Shown here: positions 1 through 5,493 of the stretch, in pieces
How the letters are laid out: every line of letters begins with the position of its first letter
Position numbering within the stretch: the first letter of the stretch is position 1
Source of the DNA: Fidelibacterota bacterium
Lineage (GTDB): Bacteria; Marinisomatota; Marinisomatia; Marinisomatales; TCS55
DNA length: 9,214 bases
Reading direction: 5' to 3'
NCBI GenBank assembly: GCA_002725545.1
Contig: PBPW01000051.1
Span: 1-9,214 of the forward strand
The notes under the pieces: model-generated
The model's database searches: none
Told to the model about the DNA's origin: nothing
The model's input: only the letters and a program-made list of their open reading frames with translations
Made by a program: the position numbers and the translations under genes

Positions 1-435
1 TGCTTCTTTAGCAATCTCTTCTGGTACATCAATCATAATGACAACACTAAGAGTTCCTCCATGTGCATGAATTGGATTAAACTCATTAGGTTGTTGATAA
101 TTAACCCATGGTCCTTGACCAAGATGGAATCTAAGATGCTTAACACCTTTAGTAGTAGTCTCACCTGGCAATGGTTTTGGACCATCACCAATCATATTCT
201 CTTCCATCCTAGTATAACATGCTCTTACATGATCTACTATATGTGGGTACAGATGTTGCATGAACAAATTAGAATCAACAACCGCTTTGGTTTGAGATTC
301 TATGTTACCTGCTAAACTACGACCCATACTCCTAGCAGTTCTAGATGCTCTCGCTGTTGCTTGTAAGAGAGATAGAAATTCATCTGATACCCTATCTCTA
401 GAGATAATAGGTCCAAAGGGATGTATAACAGTCAT
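1..435 (-). CDS. 2OG-Fe(II) oxygenase family protein, C-terminal part cut by the window edge
   Basis: The frame opens at an ATG at 435-433 and stays open for 145 codons to the left edge, so the C-terminus is missing. The motif NPIHAHGGTLS followed by IMIDVP lies at residues 120-138. It closely resembles the H-x-H-x(3)-LS-x(4)-Y-x(2)-VP core of the 2OG-Fe(II) oxygenase family Pfam calls 2OG-FeII_Oxy_5, common in marine T4-like phages; H123 and H125 would be metal ligands. The distal histidine and the 2-oxoglutarate-binding arginine would lie beyond the edge and cannot be checked. Its ATG overlaps the TAA of the preceding 33-residue gene (TAATG), so translation is probably coupled. Family assignment is by motif recognition; the substrate is unknown, as is usual for phage members. 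Confidence 0.75.
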   Translation of the reverse strand, partial: MTVIHPFGPIISRDRVSDEFLSLLQATARASRTARSMGRSLAGNIESQTKAVVDSNLFMQHLYPHIVDHVRACYTRMEENMIGDGPKPLPGETTTKGVKHLRFHLGQGPWVNYQQPNEFNPIHAHGGTLSVVIMIDVPEEIAKEA

Positions 436-536
436 TATTTCTTATTTGCTTCCCTCCAATGCTTTATAAGGAGTTCCAACTCCTTTATCCTTGCTTCAGC
501 AGTTTTTATCTTCTCATCCAGATTAGTGTTACTCAT
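435..536 (-). CDS. small helical protein, 33 residues
   Basis: A 33-codon frame runs from ATG at 536 to TAA at 437-435. The product begins MSNTNLDEKIKTAEARIKEL and ends with LLIKHWREANKK. Heptad-like leucines and isoleucines with alternating Lys and Glu suggest a single amphipathic helix, perhaps a short coiled coil. It overlaps the upstream gene by four bases (ATGA) and the downstream oxygenase by one (TAATG). This tight coupling on both sides is the main reason to call it real despite its size. The function is not recognisable. It resembles in style the small conserved proteins of T4-like cyanophages, but that is an impression, not a search result. Confidence 0.6.
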   Translation of the reverse strand: MSNTNLDEKIKTAEARIKELELLIKHWREANKK

Positions 537-709
537 ACATCTAACTTGCGAAGACGGAACGACAGTGCCTTACGCTCTCCTTTGTCTGTATGTATAACTG
601 GTTGACCATGATCGTCAAGGGATATGTCAGTGATAACTGTTCTAACGTTTCTAAACTTACCAACGTCTATCTTATCACCAACTTTAAGTTCAATATTAAA
701 AGAGTCCAC
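533..709 (-). CDS. conserved-looking small phage protein, 58 residues, probable GTG start
   Basis: The open frame ends with TGA at 535-533, overlapping the next ATG. Two in-frame TGA codons at 727-722 limit it upstream, and GTG at 709-707 is the only standard start between them. The product (VDSFNIELKVGDKIDVGKF, later GQPVIHTDKGERKALSFRLRKL) has the look of a small all-beta domain: alternating hydrophobics, a VGDKIDVG turn and a basic C-terminal strand. This pattern is familiar from short conserved proteins of T4-like marine phages, but no function is known to me. There is no Shine-Dalgarno sequence before the GTG. A five-codon frame (728-711) ends one base before it, and a strong promoter lies just upstream. 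Confidence 0.6.
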   Translation of the reverse strand: MDSFNIELKVGDKIDVGKFRNVRTVITDISLDDHGQPVIHTDKGERKALSFRLRKLDV

Positions 710-710
710 A

Positions 711-728
711 TTACTGGGTATTCATCAT
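711..728 (-). other. possible leader mini-ORF (MMNTQ) ahead of the GTG gene
   Basis: ATG ATG AAT ACC CAG TAA reads from 728 to 711, and its stop is separated by one base from the GTG at 709. It lies almost at the predicted transcript 5' end set by the promoter at 736-764. Translation of this tiny frame could deliver ribosomes to the GTG start, which has no ribosome binding site of its own. This is inferred from position only; a short open frame can occur by chance. Confidence 0.25.
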
Positions 729-735
729 CTTAGAT

Positions 736-764
736 ATTATACACCATCCGTCAACGTCTGACAA
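736..764 (-). promoter_or_regulatory. sigma-70-type promoter in front of the 58-residue gene
   Basis: On the minus strand TTGTCA (764-759, five of six matches to TTGACA) is followed by a 17-base spacer and a perfect TATAAT (741-736). The predicted start point is near 730, giving a leader of only about 20 bases before the GTG at 709. The -35 element overlaps the end of the upstream gene (stop at 753-751), so this is an internal promoter serving the 58- and 33-residue genes and the oxygenase to the left. Cyanophage early genes are generally read by the host polymerase from such promoters, so early expression of this block is inferred. Confidence 0.6.
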
Positions 765-1104
765 CTACCACATCTCCACCATCATCATCGTCATCCTCAT
801 CATCCCAATCATCTTCTATATCATTGTTCAATGCATCTATTCTATCTTGTAATGATTTGTTTAAAGGATCACGAGTATCCTTCTCAAAATTTACCACCAA
901 TAATTCATCTGTACCTTTAATCTCCTTGACCTCTGGATGATTAGAGTTTAATGGGTTCTCTGGGGGAGGAGTCTTGTCCATTGGTCTTCTCTTGCCTTCA
1001 TTATATTTATTGATATCTCTAAGATTAGCGAACATCAAAGCAAATGCTCCACCTGCTAATGCAGCAGAGCATAATCCAAAAATAATTACTTCAATCATCC
1101 TCAT
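751..1104 (-). CDS. membrane-anchored protein with acidic C-terminal tail
   Basis: The 117-residue product starts at ATG 1104, with GAGAAG about seven bases upstream; the second ATG two codons later has no well-placed site. Residues 4-26 (IEVIIFGLCSAALAGGAFAL) form one hydrophobic segment typical of an N-terminal membrane anchor. A proline-rich stretch follows (TPPPENPLN, 45-53), then a folded-looking part with DELLVVNF (66-73), and an almost pure Asp/Glu run at 97-108 before a short VVVVRR end. The acidic run is encoded by a CAT-rich low-complexity stretch on the plus strand (about 771-830). Its start overlaps the end of the 38-residue gene by 14 bases. No function is recognised; a small phage protein in the host membrane is the most that can be said. 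Confidence 0.75.
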   Translation of the reverse strand: MRMIEVIIFGLCSAALAGGAFALMFANLRDINKYNEGKRRPMDKTPPPENPLNSNHPEVKEIKGTDELLVVNFEKDTRDPLNKSLQDRIDALNNDIEDDWDDEDDDDDGGDVVVVRR

Positions 1105-1207
1105 CTCTACTTCTCAACTCTTGATTGAGTAGATAAAACCAAATGACACCTAGTACCATGATACAAAATATCCTAATGCTATCAGCATTTACTACTATGG
1201 TTCCCAT
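1091..1207 (-). CDS. one-helix membrane microprotein, 38 residues
   Basis: A 38-codon frame runs from ATG at 1207 to TGA at 1093-1091, with a good ribosome binding site (AGAGGA, about four bases before the ATG). The product has a polar start (MGTIVVNADS), one hydrophobic helix at about 11-27 (IRIFCIMVLGVIWFYLL) and a charged C-terminus (NQELRSRDEDD), as expected of a single-pass membrane peptide with the charged end in the cytoplasm. It overlaps the upstream basic-protein gene by 26 bases and the downstream membrane-anchored gene by 14. The binding site plus the overlaps support translation. Function is unknown; small one-helix proteins are frequent in cyanophages and may act in membrane or photosystem remodelling or lysis, but nothing here tells which. 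Confidence 0.65.
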   Translation of the reverse strand: MGTIVVNADSIRIFCIMVLGVIWFYLLNQELRSRDEDD

Positions 1208-1403
1208 CTTTCCTCTTCTTATTTTGCTTCTTAATCAACTTAGCATACATGACATCCTCTCTTGTCCACAAATTAGGATTCTTCTTTGCTACCTTAATCA
1301 ATCTCTTCGCAGTCTTCCTCAAGTCCTTACGTTGATCATCATCTTTACCTACTCTAACTTCGTGATCCCTGTCCAAACTAGTCCTCCTTTTGGTTTTCCT
1401 CAT
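1182..1403 (-). CDS. small strongly basic protein
   Basis: The product from ATG 1403 is 73 residues, rich in Lys and Arg throughout (MRKTKRRTSLDRDHEVRVGK at the start, KKQNKKRKDG near the end), with a central helical part containing TAKRLIKVAKKNPNLWTRED. A nucleic-acid-binding or structural role would fit the charge but is a guess. The start is uncertain. The ATG at 1403 lacks a well-spaced ribosome binding site. A TTG at 1376-1374 sits six bases after a perfect AGGAGG and just after the stop of the upstream gene, and would give a 64-residue protein beginning at DRDHEVRVGK. The 26-base overlap with the upstream gene disappears if the TTG start is used. Confidence 0.65.
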   Translation of the reverse strand: MRKTKRRTSLDRDHEVRVGKDDDQRKDLRKTAKRLIKVAKKNPNLWTREDVMYAKLIKKQNKKRKDGNHSSKC

Positions 1404-2295
1404 CCTCAATGATTAATTTCTCAATCTCATCAACAACTGGAACTTCTTCCTCTTCAAACATCATCTCTAGATCAAACTCATCATCAAGTTTACTTAAGTC
1501 AAAATTCTCAAAGTAACTGTCACCATCTCTAGAGTTATATTTAACATCATTAGAATCTTTCTTAATCTGTTCATCAACAAACTGTTGTGATGATTCATCT
1601 ACACCTGTTGCTTTATCAAAATACTCATCATCAATTGCATCATCAAATAAAGATTCATCAACATCACCATCAAATAATGTTACCATAGGTGATAGTTCGT
1701 TATCTCCTTTAACCTTTGGTAAACCATCAAACATACCTTGACTTTCCTTTGCAACATCCTCCATCTGATCTTGATTCATGAAGATCTCATCATGATCCTT
1801 CATAACCTGTTGTTGGATGCGTTCTACCTGAAGTTCATGATCCTTCATTAAGAATGTCATCTGTCTCTTATGTTCCTTCTCATGCAATTCAGCATTAGTA
1901 TATAATCTCTCCTTCTCAGTCTCATGCTTCAATTCGATCTCCTTCATCTCATCATCATGATTCTTCTGCATATTATCCATCTGAAGTTCTAGTTCCTTCA
2001 TGGCATCTTCCCATGATACAACTCTCTTCTTCTCTTCCTCTTCTCTTGCTTTCTGTTCTGCTATCTGACGTTCATTCTCTTCATTAAAATGTTCAACATA
2101 CTTTTGTATCTCTTGCTCTGTGATAGGAGTATGTGGAATAGCACTATCATACTCTACCCATCCATTACCATCCTTCCATTGGATTGCCCATAGATGCTCA
2201 ATATCAGTAAAAGGCCAATTCTCTTTAGTAAAGAATATACCCTTATCGTCAACCTTAATGTAACGATCTGCCTCTATTAAAGTAAATACCTTCAT
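1378..2295 (-). CDS. coiled-coil, acidic phage protein of unknown function
   Basis: The 305-residue product starts at ATG 2295 with GGAGG six bases upstream. The ATG overlaps the TGA of the preceding gene by four bases. Residues 1-50 look like a small folded domain (FTLIEADRYIKVDDKGI, then HLWAIQWKDGNGWVEY at 34-49), a pattern I associate with marine T4-like phage proteins. Residues about 60-170 are a long, very charged helix (Glu, Lys, Gln, Met, His heptads) that should form a coiled coil. Residues 175-305 are acidic and probably disordered (repeated DDE, FEEEEVP, IEDEENQKED). It lies directly downstream of virion genes, so a virion or assembly role is possible, but there is no catalytic motif and no firm family assignment. 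Confidence 0.75.
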   Translation of the reverse strand: MKVFTLIEADRYIKVDDKGIFFTKENWPFTDIEHLWAIQWKDGNGWVEYDSAIPHTPITEQEIQKYVEHFNEENERQIAEQKAREEEEKKRVVSWEDAMKELELQMDNMQKNHDDEMKEIELKHETEKERLYTNAELHEKEHKRQMTFLMKDHELQVERIQQQVMKDHDEIFMNQDQMEDVAKESQGMFDGLPKVKGDNELSPMVTLFDGDVDESLFDDAIDDEYFDKATGVDESSQQFVDEQIKKDSNDVKYNSRDGDSYFENFDLSKLDDEFDLEMMFEEEEVPVVDEIEKLIIEDEENQKED

Positions 2296-2654
2296 TCCGA
2301 TCCTCCAAGTTTATGAGTATGGTCATTAGTATCAACATCAATATCTGCTTTAATAATCTTTGTCTCTCTTGCTTGGTTTAGCATTTGAGCAGCAGCAGAT
2401 AAAACATTAATATTATTCTCGTTGTTCTTCACCATCTCATTCCTAAATGATTCAACAGCAGCACCAGTACCTCTCTGTTGTTGAGAATTCTCTATTAATA
2501 ACATAGGTAACCATGTTACAGCACAACCCCACTCATCAACTGCTTCTCCTGTTTGTGGATTAGCACCTCTAATTTGTGTATACCATGAACAACCAAGTTT
2601 TTTACACTTATCTTGTATTAATGGACAGAAATCCTCTGGTTTTAATTGTGCCAT
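2292..2654 (-). CDS. conserved phage protein with four N-terminal cysteines
   Basis: The 120-residue product starts at ATG 2654. The N-terminal half carries cysteines at 10, 17, 22 and 44 in the setting FCPLIQDKCKKLGCSWY, then QTGEAVDEWGCAVTWLPMLL. The C-terminal half is helical, polar and free of cysteine (VESFRNEMVKNNENNINVLS). The four cysteines with nearby aromatic residues suggest a zinc or iron-sulfur site; this is inferred from spacing alone. Similar short proteins occur, to my recollection, across T4-like cyanophages, without a known function. It follows the tail-like genes by 15 bases. The AT-only leader has no ribosome binding site, so translation may depend on coupling or on an unstructured leader. 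Confidence 0.75.
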   Translation of the reverse strand: MAQLKPEDFCPLIQDKCKKLGCSWYTQIRGANPQTGEAVDEWGCAVTWLPMLLIENSQQQRGTGAAVESFRNEMVKNNENNINVLSAAAQMLNQARETKIIKADIDVDTNDHTHKLGGSE

Positions 2655-2669
2655 AATATAATTATATAT

Positions 2670-3248
2670 CTAGTCCAATTGACACATTATAACATCTAAG
2701 TATTGTATTGCCAAGTTAGATGTTGCTGTATATGTTCCTTGAATTTGTACTGTACCGCTAAATGGATGGTCATGTGGACCTCCAGCAGCACCTTGATCTA
2801 CTCCACCAGTAGCAGTGTTACCATCTCTTACCCTACCTCCTACATTACTAAATGGTGTAGCATTTGAACCACCAGTAGGTCCAAGTAAGTGTTCGTGACT
2901 GTGCTCTGGTAACTCAGCGATTGATAGAGTGTGGTCACCCACCACCTTTGGTATACCTGAAGGTGGTAGAATAGGTTCAGTATTATTTACAGTTATGTTT
3001 ATATCTCTAACAGTAGATAATACTGTGGTAAAATCAAACACACCACCAGATCCACCACCTGTTCCTGTTACTACTCTAAGTGCTTTATTATTATATGCAG
3101 CATCTACTAACTGTGTCCATCCAGTTGGTGCAGATGCTTCCCAAAACAATTTCCTCGTTCCAGCAGGATACATCCAATAATACGAATTAATGGAATTACT
3201 AGCGTCTGCTAAATCAAATTGTACTCCATTGGATGTTAATCTTGCCAT
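2670..3248 (-). CDS. tail-collar-like virion structural protein (second of a tandem pair)
   Basis: The 192-residue product has the hallmarks of tail collar or short-fibre tip proteins related to T4 gp12: APTGW at 40-44, NKALRVVTGTGGG at 54-66, ELPEHSHEHLL with histidine pairs at 112-122, and a second histidine site GPHDHPFSG at 157-165 ahead of the C-terminal IQYLDVIMCQ. In T4 gp12 such H-x-H motifs bind metal in the receptor-binding knob; the same role here is inferred. The N-terminal segment (LTSNGVQFDLADAS) matches the one in its neighbour. The start ATG at 3248 comes one base after the TGA of the upstream paralogue, with no clear ribosome binding site, so coupling is likely. Probably a late-expressed virion component contacting the host surface. 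Confidence 0.8.
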   Translation of the reverse strand: MARLTSNGVQFDLADASNSINSYYWMYPAGTRKLFWEASAPTGWTQLVDAAYNNKALRVVTGTGGGSGGVFDFTTVLSTVRDINITVNNTEPILPPSGIPKVVGDHTLSIAELPEHSHEHLLGPTGGSNATPFSNVGGRVRDGNTATGGVDQGAAGGPHDHPFSGTVQIQGTYTATSNLAIQYLDVIMCQLD

Positions 3249-3249
3249 A

Positions 3250-3816
3250 TCAACTGAAGGTGCATATTAGTACATCGACATACTGAAGTCTTAAGTCAAT
3301 CTGTCCTGCTCCTGTAGCAGTAAATGTTGCTGATCCGTTGAAGGGGTGATCGTGTGGTTGTCCTATCTGTCCACTAGGAGATACCACATTACCTGTAGGT
3401 GAAGATCCTGACACCCTGAAGGTTCCACCTCCACCTGATGCAGATGCAGTACCACCAGTCAGTGAGTTGTGAGTATGATCTGGTATCTGTGAGATTGCCA
3501 GAGTTGTACCACCAACTGTACCACTTACAGTAGTACTAGCACTGAACGGTACTGCCAGTGATGAGGTAGTATTGGGGAATACTTGAGAGAATGTTAATCC
3601 ACCAGCACCAGAGGTTCCACCAAATCCAAACCCACCACCAGTTCCATTAACAAGTCGTAATGCTTTATCGTTATGTGAATTTTCCTTTACCCATCCAGTT
3701 GGTGCTGCTGCTTGGAAGAATACCATAGCAGCACCCTGCTCGACTACACCATACTTAGATGACAGTGAGGTAGAGTCTCCAAACGTAATTCCAGTCGCAG
3801 TTAATGTTGCAGACAT
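3250..3816 (-). CDS. tail-collar-like virion structural protein (first of a tandem pair)
   Basis: The 188-residue product shares the layout of its downstream neighbour: an N-terminal LTATGITFGDSTSLSSKYG segment, AAPTGW at 37-42, NDKALRLVNGTGGG at 49-62, a Gly/Ser/Thr-rich middle, the histidine motif IPDHTHNSL at 111-119, a second site QPHDHPFNG at 153-161, and the C-terminal LRLQYVDVLICTF. These features suit a phage tail-collar/short-fibre tip protein whose histidines may hold a metal ion. The two neighbours are diverged copies with the same order of motifs, implying an old tandem duplication. A late-promoter match lies about 30 bases upstream of the ATG. The N-terminal segment, common in cyanophage structural proteins as I recall them, may attach it to the virion. 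Confidence 0.8.
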   Translation of the reverse strand: MSATLTATGITFGDSTSLSSKYGVVEQGAAMVFFQAAAPTGWVKENSHNDKALRLVNGTGGGFGFGGTSGAGGLTFSQVFPNTTSSLAVPFSASTTVSGTVGGTTLAISQIPDHTHNSLTGGTASASGGGGTFRVSGSSPTGNVVSPSGQIGQPHDHPFNGSATFTATGAGQIDLRLQYVDVLICTFS

Positions 3817-3836
3817 TGTATAAGACTTCTATTCCT

Positions 3837-4205
3837 TTATTCTTTATTTATCACCTTTCTAGATCCATCATTTATCCAGAACCCATCTTCTGTCAATTCC
3901 CATCCATCATCCTGCATTGCTTTCCAACTACCATACCTCTCCATTGCTTCCTCAGTTAGATTCATCTTGATCCATGCGGGCCAAAGTTCCTCTTCAACTT
4001 GAGGCATTTGCAATTCCTTTCTACGTTCTAATGCATACTCACGATACAACTCTTGAGTCCACCCATCATTATAAGGTGAGTTTGCTTGTACTTCAGCATC
4101 CATCAACTTATAATCAAATAAGAGTTCCCTCTCTTTATCTGGAGTATCAGTATCCCTCACATAGACAGTCTTACCACCATCAGGGGATTCGTAGATTTTT
4201 GCCAT
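3837..4205 (-). CDS. hypothetical phage protein, 122 residues
   Basis: The product starts MAKIYESPDGGKTVYVRDTD and ends DGWELTEDGFWINDGSRKVI plus NKE. It is rich in Trp and acidic residues, with two similar tryptophan-containing stretches (DDGWELTEDGFWINDG at about 99-114, preceded by a helical ERYGSWKAM). The N-terminus may be a beta hairpin and the middle (QELYREYALERRKELQ) a helix. No catalytic motif or known fold is evident. The ATG at 4205 overlaps the stop of the 62-residue gene by one base (TAATG), with GAGGAAG about ten bases upstream, so the two are coupled. A small accessory protein in the talC group; function unknown. Confidence 0.7.
   Translation of the reverse strand: MAKIYESPDGGKTVYVRDTDTPDKERELLFDYKLMDAEVQANSPYNDGWTQELYREYALERRKELQMPQVEEELWPAWIKMNLTEEAMERYGSWKAMQDDGWELTEDGFWINDGSRKVINKE
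3845..3852 (-). promoter_or_regulatory. T4-like cyanophage late promoter match (GATAAATA)
   Basis: On the minus strand GATAAATA fits the NATAAATA late-promoter consensus described for T4-like cyanophages. It lies within the last codons of the 122-residue gene, and the next ATG (3816) is 28 bases further on. That gene and the one after it encode virion-type proteins, as expected for a late promoter. The octamer is short and can arise by chance in AT-rich DNA; its placement is what makes it credible. Confidence 0.5.
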
Positions 4206-4393
4206 TAGAGTTCTTCCTCACAATGTTTCTCCACAATCTCTTGAATTACTTCACTAAAAGCATTGCGTAATTCATACTCAATGTCATTCTTATCCTTCTT
4301 TAACCTAGTTACAGTAATAGGTGGAAGATCAAGAGTGGCAGTTATCTCCCATAATCCAAGTTCTTTGTTCTTGTTTGTTTGTATATCAAGCAT
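4205..4393 (-). CDS. hypothetical small protein, 62 residues
   Basis: The frame starts at ATG 4393 with GGAGG nine bases upstream. It overlaps the end of talC by eight bases and the next gene by one, so it is embedded in one translational chain. The product has a beta-rich N-terminal part (LGLWEITATLDLPPITVTRL) followed by an amphipathic helix (DIEYELRNAFSEVIQEIVEK) and an acidic end. The beta-then-helix layout suggests a small alpha/beta domain that may dimerise. No family is recognised. Confidence 0.7.
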   Translation of the reverse strand: MLDIQTNKNKELGLWEITATLDLPPITVTRLKKDKNDIEYELRNAFSEVIQEIVEKHCEEEL

Positions 4394-5069
4394 TTAAACT
4401 TGCCTCCGCATAGTCACGATTGAATAGGTCAAGACCTTCTCTAGTCAACACACTGTTGTACATACTATCGAACGTCTTAACAGGTAATGTAAGAACATGA
4501 GCACCATATAACAAGCAACGTGATGCTTGATGTGCTTCTCTTAATGATGCTGCTAGAATCTTAGTCTCCATCTTGTGTTCCTTCTGAACACCACAGATTG
4601 CTTTGATTAACTCAACACCACTAAAACTGTTATCATTTAATCTACCAACAAATGGTGATAGGTATGTAGCACCTGCCTTCATTGCTAAACATGCTTGAGC
4701 AACAGAGAATACTAAGGTTACATTAGTCTTAATGCCACCATCACTCAGTCTCTTACATGCCTTAAGTCCCTCAACTGTGCAAGGTACTTTAATAGTAACA
4801 GCAGGAGCAAGGGGATAGAATGTCTCCGCTTGTGCTATCATTTCATCAGCAGTCTCAGCAACTACTTCAGCAGATATACTCTCCATCTCAGGGAATCGTT
4901 CTGCAATCTCCTTAATAACCTCATGCTGAGTACGACCTGACTTCAGTATCAAGGTAGGATTGGTAGTGACACCATCTATTAGTCCAGTATCATATCTGGA
5001 TGCAATAGCGTCAACGTCTGCGGTGTCTAAAAAGAATCTCATGTTTTTATTTGTAGTTGTACGGATCAT
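4386..5069 (-). CDS. talC: transaldolase, short TalC/fructose-6-phosphate-aldolase-like type
   Basis: Class I aldolase that should exchange three-carbon units between sugar phosphates in the pentose phosphate pathway. Landmarks are MRFFLDTAD (10-18), GVTTNPTL (33-40), the Schiff-base lysine K94 in VTIKVP, GIKTNVTLVFS (112-122), SPFVGRLND (138-146) and AASLREAHQ (173-181), the usual motif order of the TalC/FSA family. Length is 227 residues from ATG 5069, or 218 from the in-frame ATG at 5042, which matches usual family N-termini better. I kept 5069 because the only ribosome binding site (AAGAGG, 5088-5083) lies 11-13 bases before it and none precedes 5042. Phage talC genes are well-known auxiliary metabolic genes in marine cyanophages, thought to steer host carbon flow from the Calvin cycle toward NADPH and nucleotide precursors. 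Confidence 0.93.
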   Translation of the reverse strand: MIRTTTNKNMRFFLDTADVDAIASRYDTGLIDGVTTNPTLILKSGRTQHEVIKEIAERFPEMESISAEVVAETADEMIAQAETFYPLAPAVTIKVPCTVEGLKACKRLSDGGIKTNVTLVFSVAQACLAMKAGATYLSPFVGRLNDNSFSGVELIKAICGVQKEHKMETKILAASLREAHQASRCLLYGAHVLTLPVKTFDSMYNSVLTREGLDLFNRDYAEASLNA

Positions 5070-5101
5070 GTTCCGTGGATTTCCTCTTCTGGAACCAGTC
5101 T
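5070..5101 (-). promoter_or_regulatory. talC leader with the ribosome binding site inside a possible hairpin
   Basis: Between the stop of the 80-residue gene and talC the minus strand has GTTCC (5095-5091) and GGAAC (5074-5070), which can pair as a five-base stem. The loop holds AAGAGGAA, the only ribosome binding site in reach. A competing small palindrome, CTGGTTCCAG (5098-5089), shares the left arm. The gap is one of the few real spacers in a region of overlapping genes. Any regulatory role is a guess; the stem is short. Confidence 0.25.
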
Positions 5102-5344
5102 CTAATCTTCCTCAGTAGTCTCTTCATTAGGAACCTCCTGTCTTCCTTCTGGTCCAATAAAACCGACAACCTTAGTTTGATTGTCTCTATTTCTATAACC
5201 AATGTTAGCAACGACATCCATAACCCTTAGAATATCCTTGACGGATGTTCCCTCTGGGCATCTAGTCATAATAAAATCAAACTTAGCAAAAAACTCATCG
5301 GCGGCATCCGTGAGTTCTTCCATTGTTAGGTTATCACTCTTCAT
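5102..5344 (-). CDS. hypothetical acidic protein, 80 residues
   Basis: The product begins MKSDNLTMEELTDAADEFFA, continues with a helical segment (FDFIMTRCPEGTSVKDILRV, then MDVVANIGY) and ends with an acidic, probably flexible tail (RQEVPNEETTEED). It reads as a small helical domain with a disordered end. The ATG at 5344 overlaps the stop of the 43-residue gene (ATGA), with AAGAAGA a few bases upstream; the second Met at residue 8 has no ribosome binding site. Immediately upstream of talC and likely on the same transcript. No family is recognised. Confidence 0.7.
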   Translation of the reverse strand: MKSDNLTMEELTDAADEFFAKFDFIMTRCPEGTSVKDILRVMDVVANIGYRNRDNQTKVVGFIGPEGRQEVPNEETTEED

Positions 5345-5472
5345 TTGGTATCTTCTTTGTTGTCGTGACTATGAAGTACCTCAAGTGCTTTGAGTAATTC
5401 TGGAGTCTCCTCCCACTCCCAAGTGGACTCACGTCCTTTCTTGTCAGTAGTTTTAAATTCTCTTTTAGTCAT
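5341..5472 (-). CDS. small hypothetical protein, 43 residues
   Basis: The frame runs from ATG 5472 to TGA 5343-5341 and has the best ribosome binding site in the window (GGAGG, about four bases before the ATG). The product begins MTKREFKTTDKKGRESTWEW and continues EETPELLKALEVLHSHDN: a short beta hairpin with two tryptophans followed by a helix. It is the first gene of the group that leads into talC and overlaps the next by four bases. The strong ribosome binding site and the overlap make it a confident small gene; function unknown. Confidence 0.7.
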   Translation of the reverse strand: MTKREFKTTDKKGRESTWEWEETPELLKALEVLHSHDNKEDTK

Positions 5473-5493
5473 ACGACCTCCTAGTACCATAAC

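Noticed and set aside
771..830. CAT-rich repeat stretch that could suggest a repeat array
   Set aside because: It is a low-complexity coding stretch for the Asp/Glu run of the 117-residue protein; there are no spacers or regular units, so it is not CRISPR or an iteron array.
1004..1011. AATAAATA on the minus strand, matching the late-promoter consensus
   Set aside because: It is deep inside the 117-residue gene, with no virion gene starting shortly downstream; probably chance in AT-rich DNA.
2661..2689. TATAAT (2666-2661) in the short spacer before the 120-residue gene
   Set aside because: The hexamer 17 bases upstream (TAATGT) is not a -35 element, and the leader is simply A/T rich, so a promoter is not supported.
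5070..5098. GTTCC/GGAAC hairpin as a transcription terminator
   Set aside because: The stem is only five bases, the loop is long and there is no T-run afterwards; no convincing intrinsic terminator was seen anywhere in the window.
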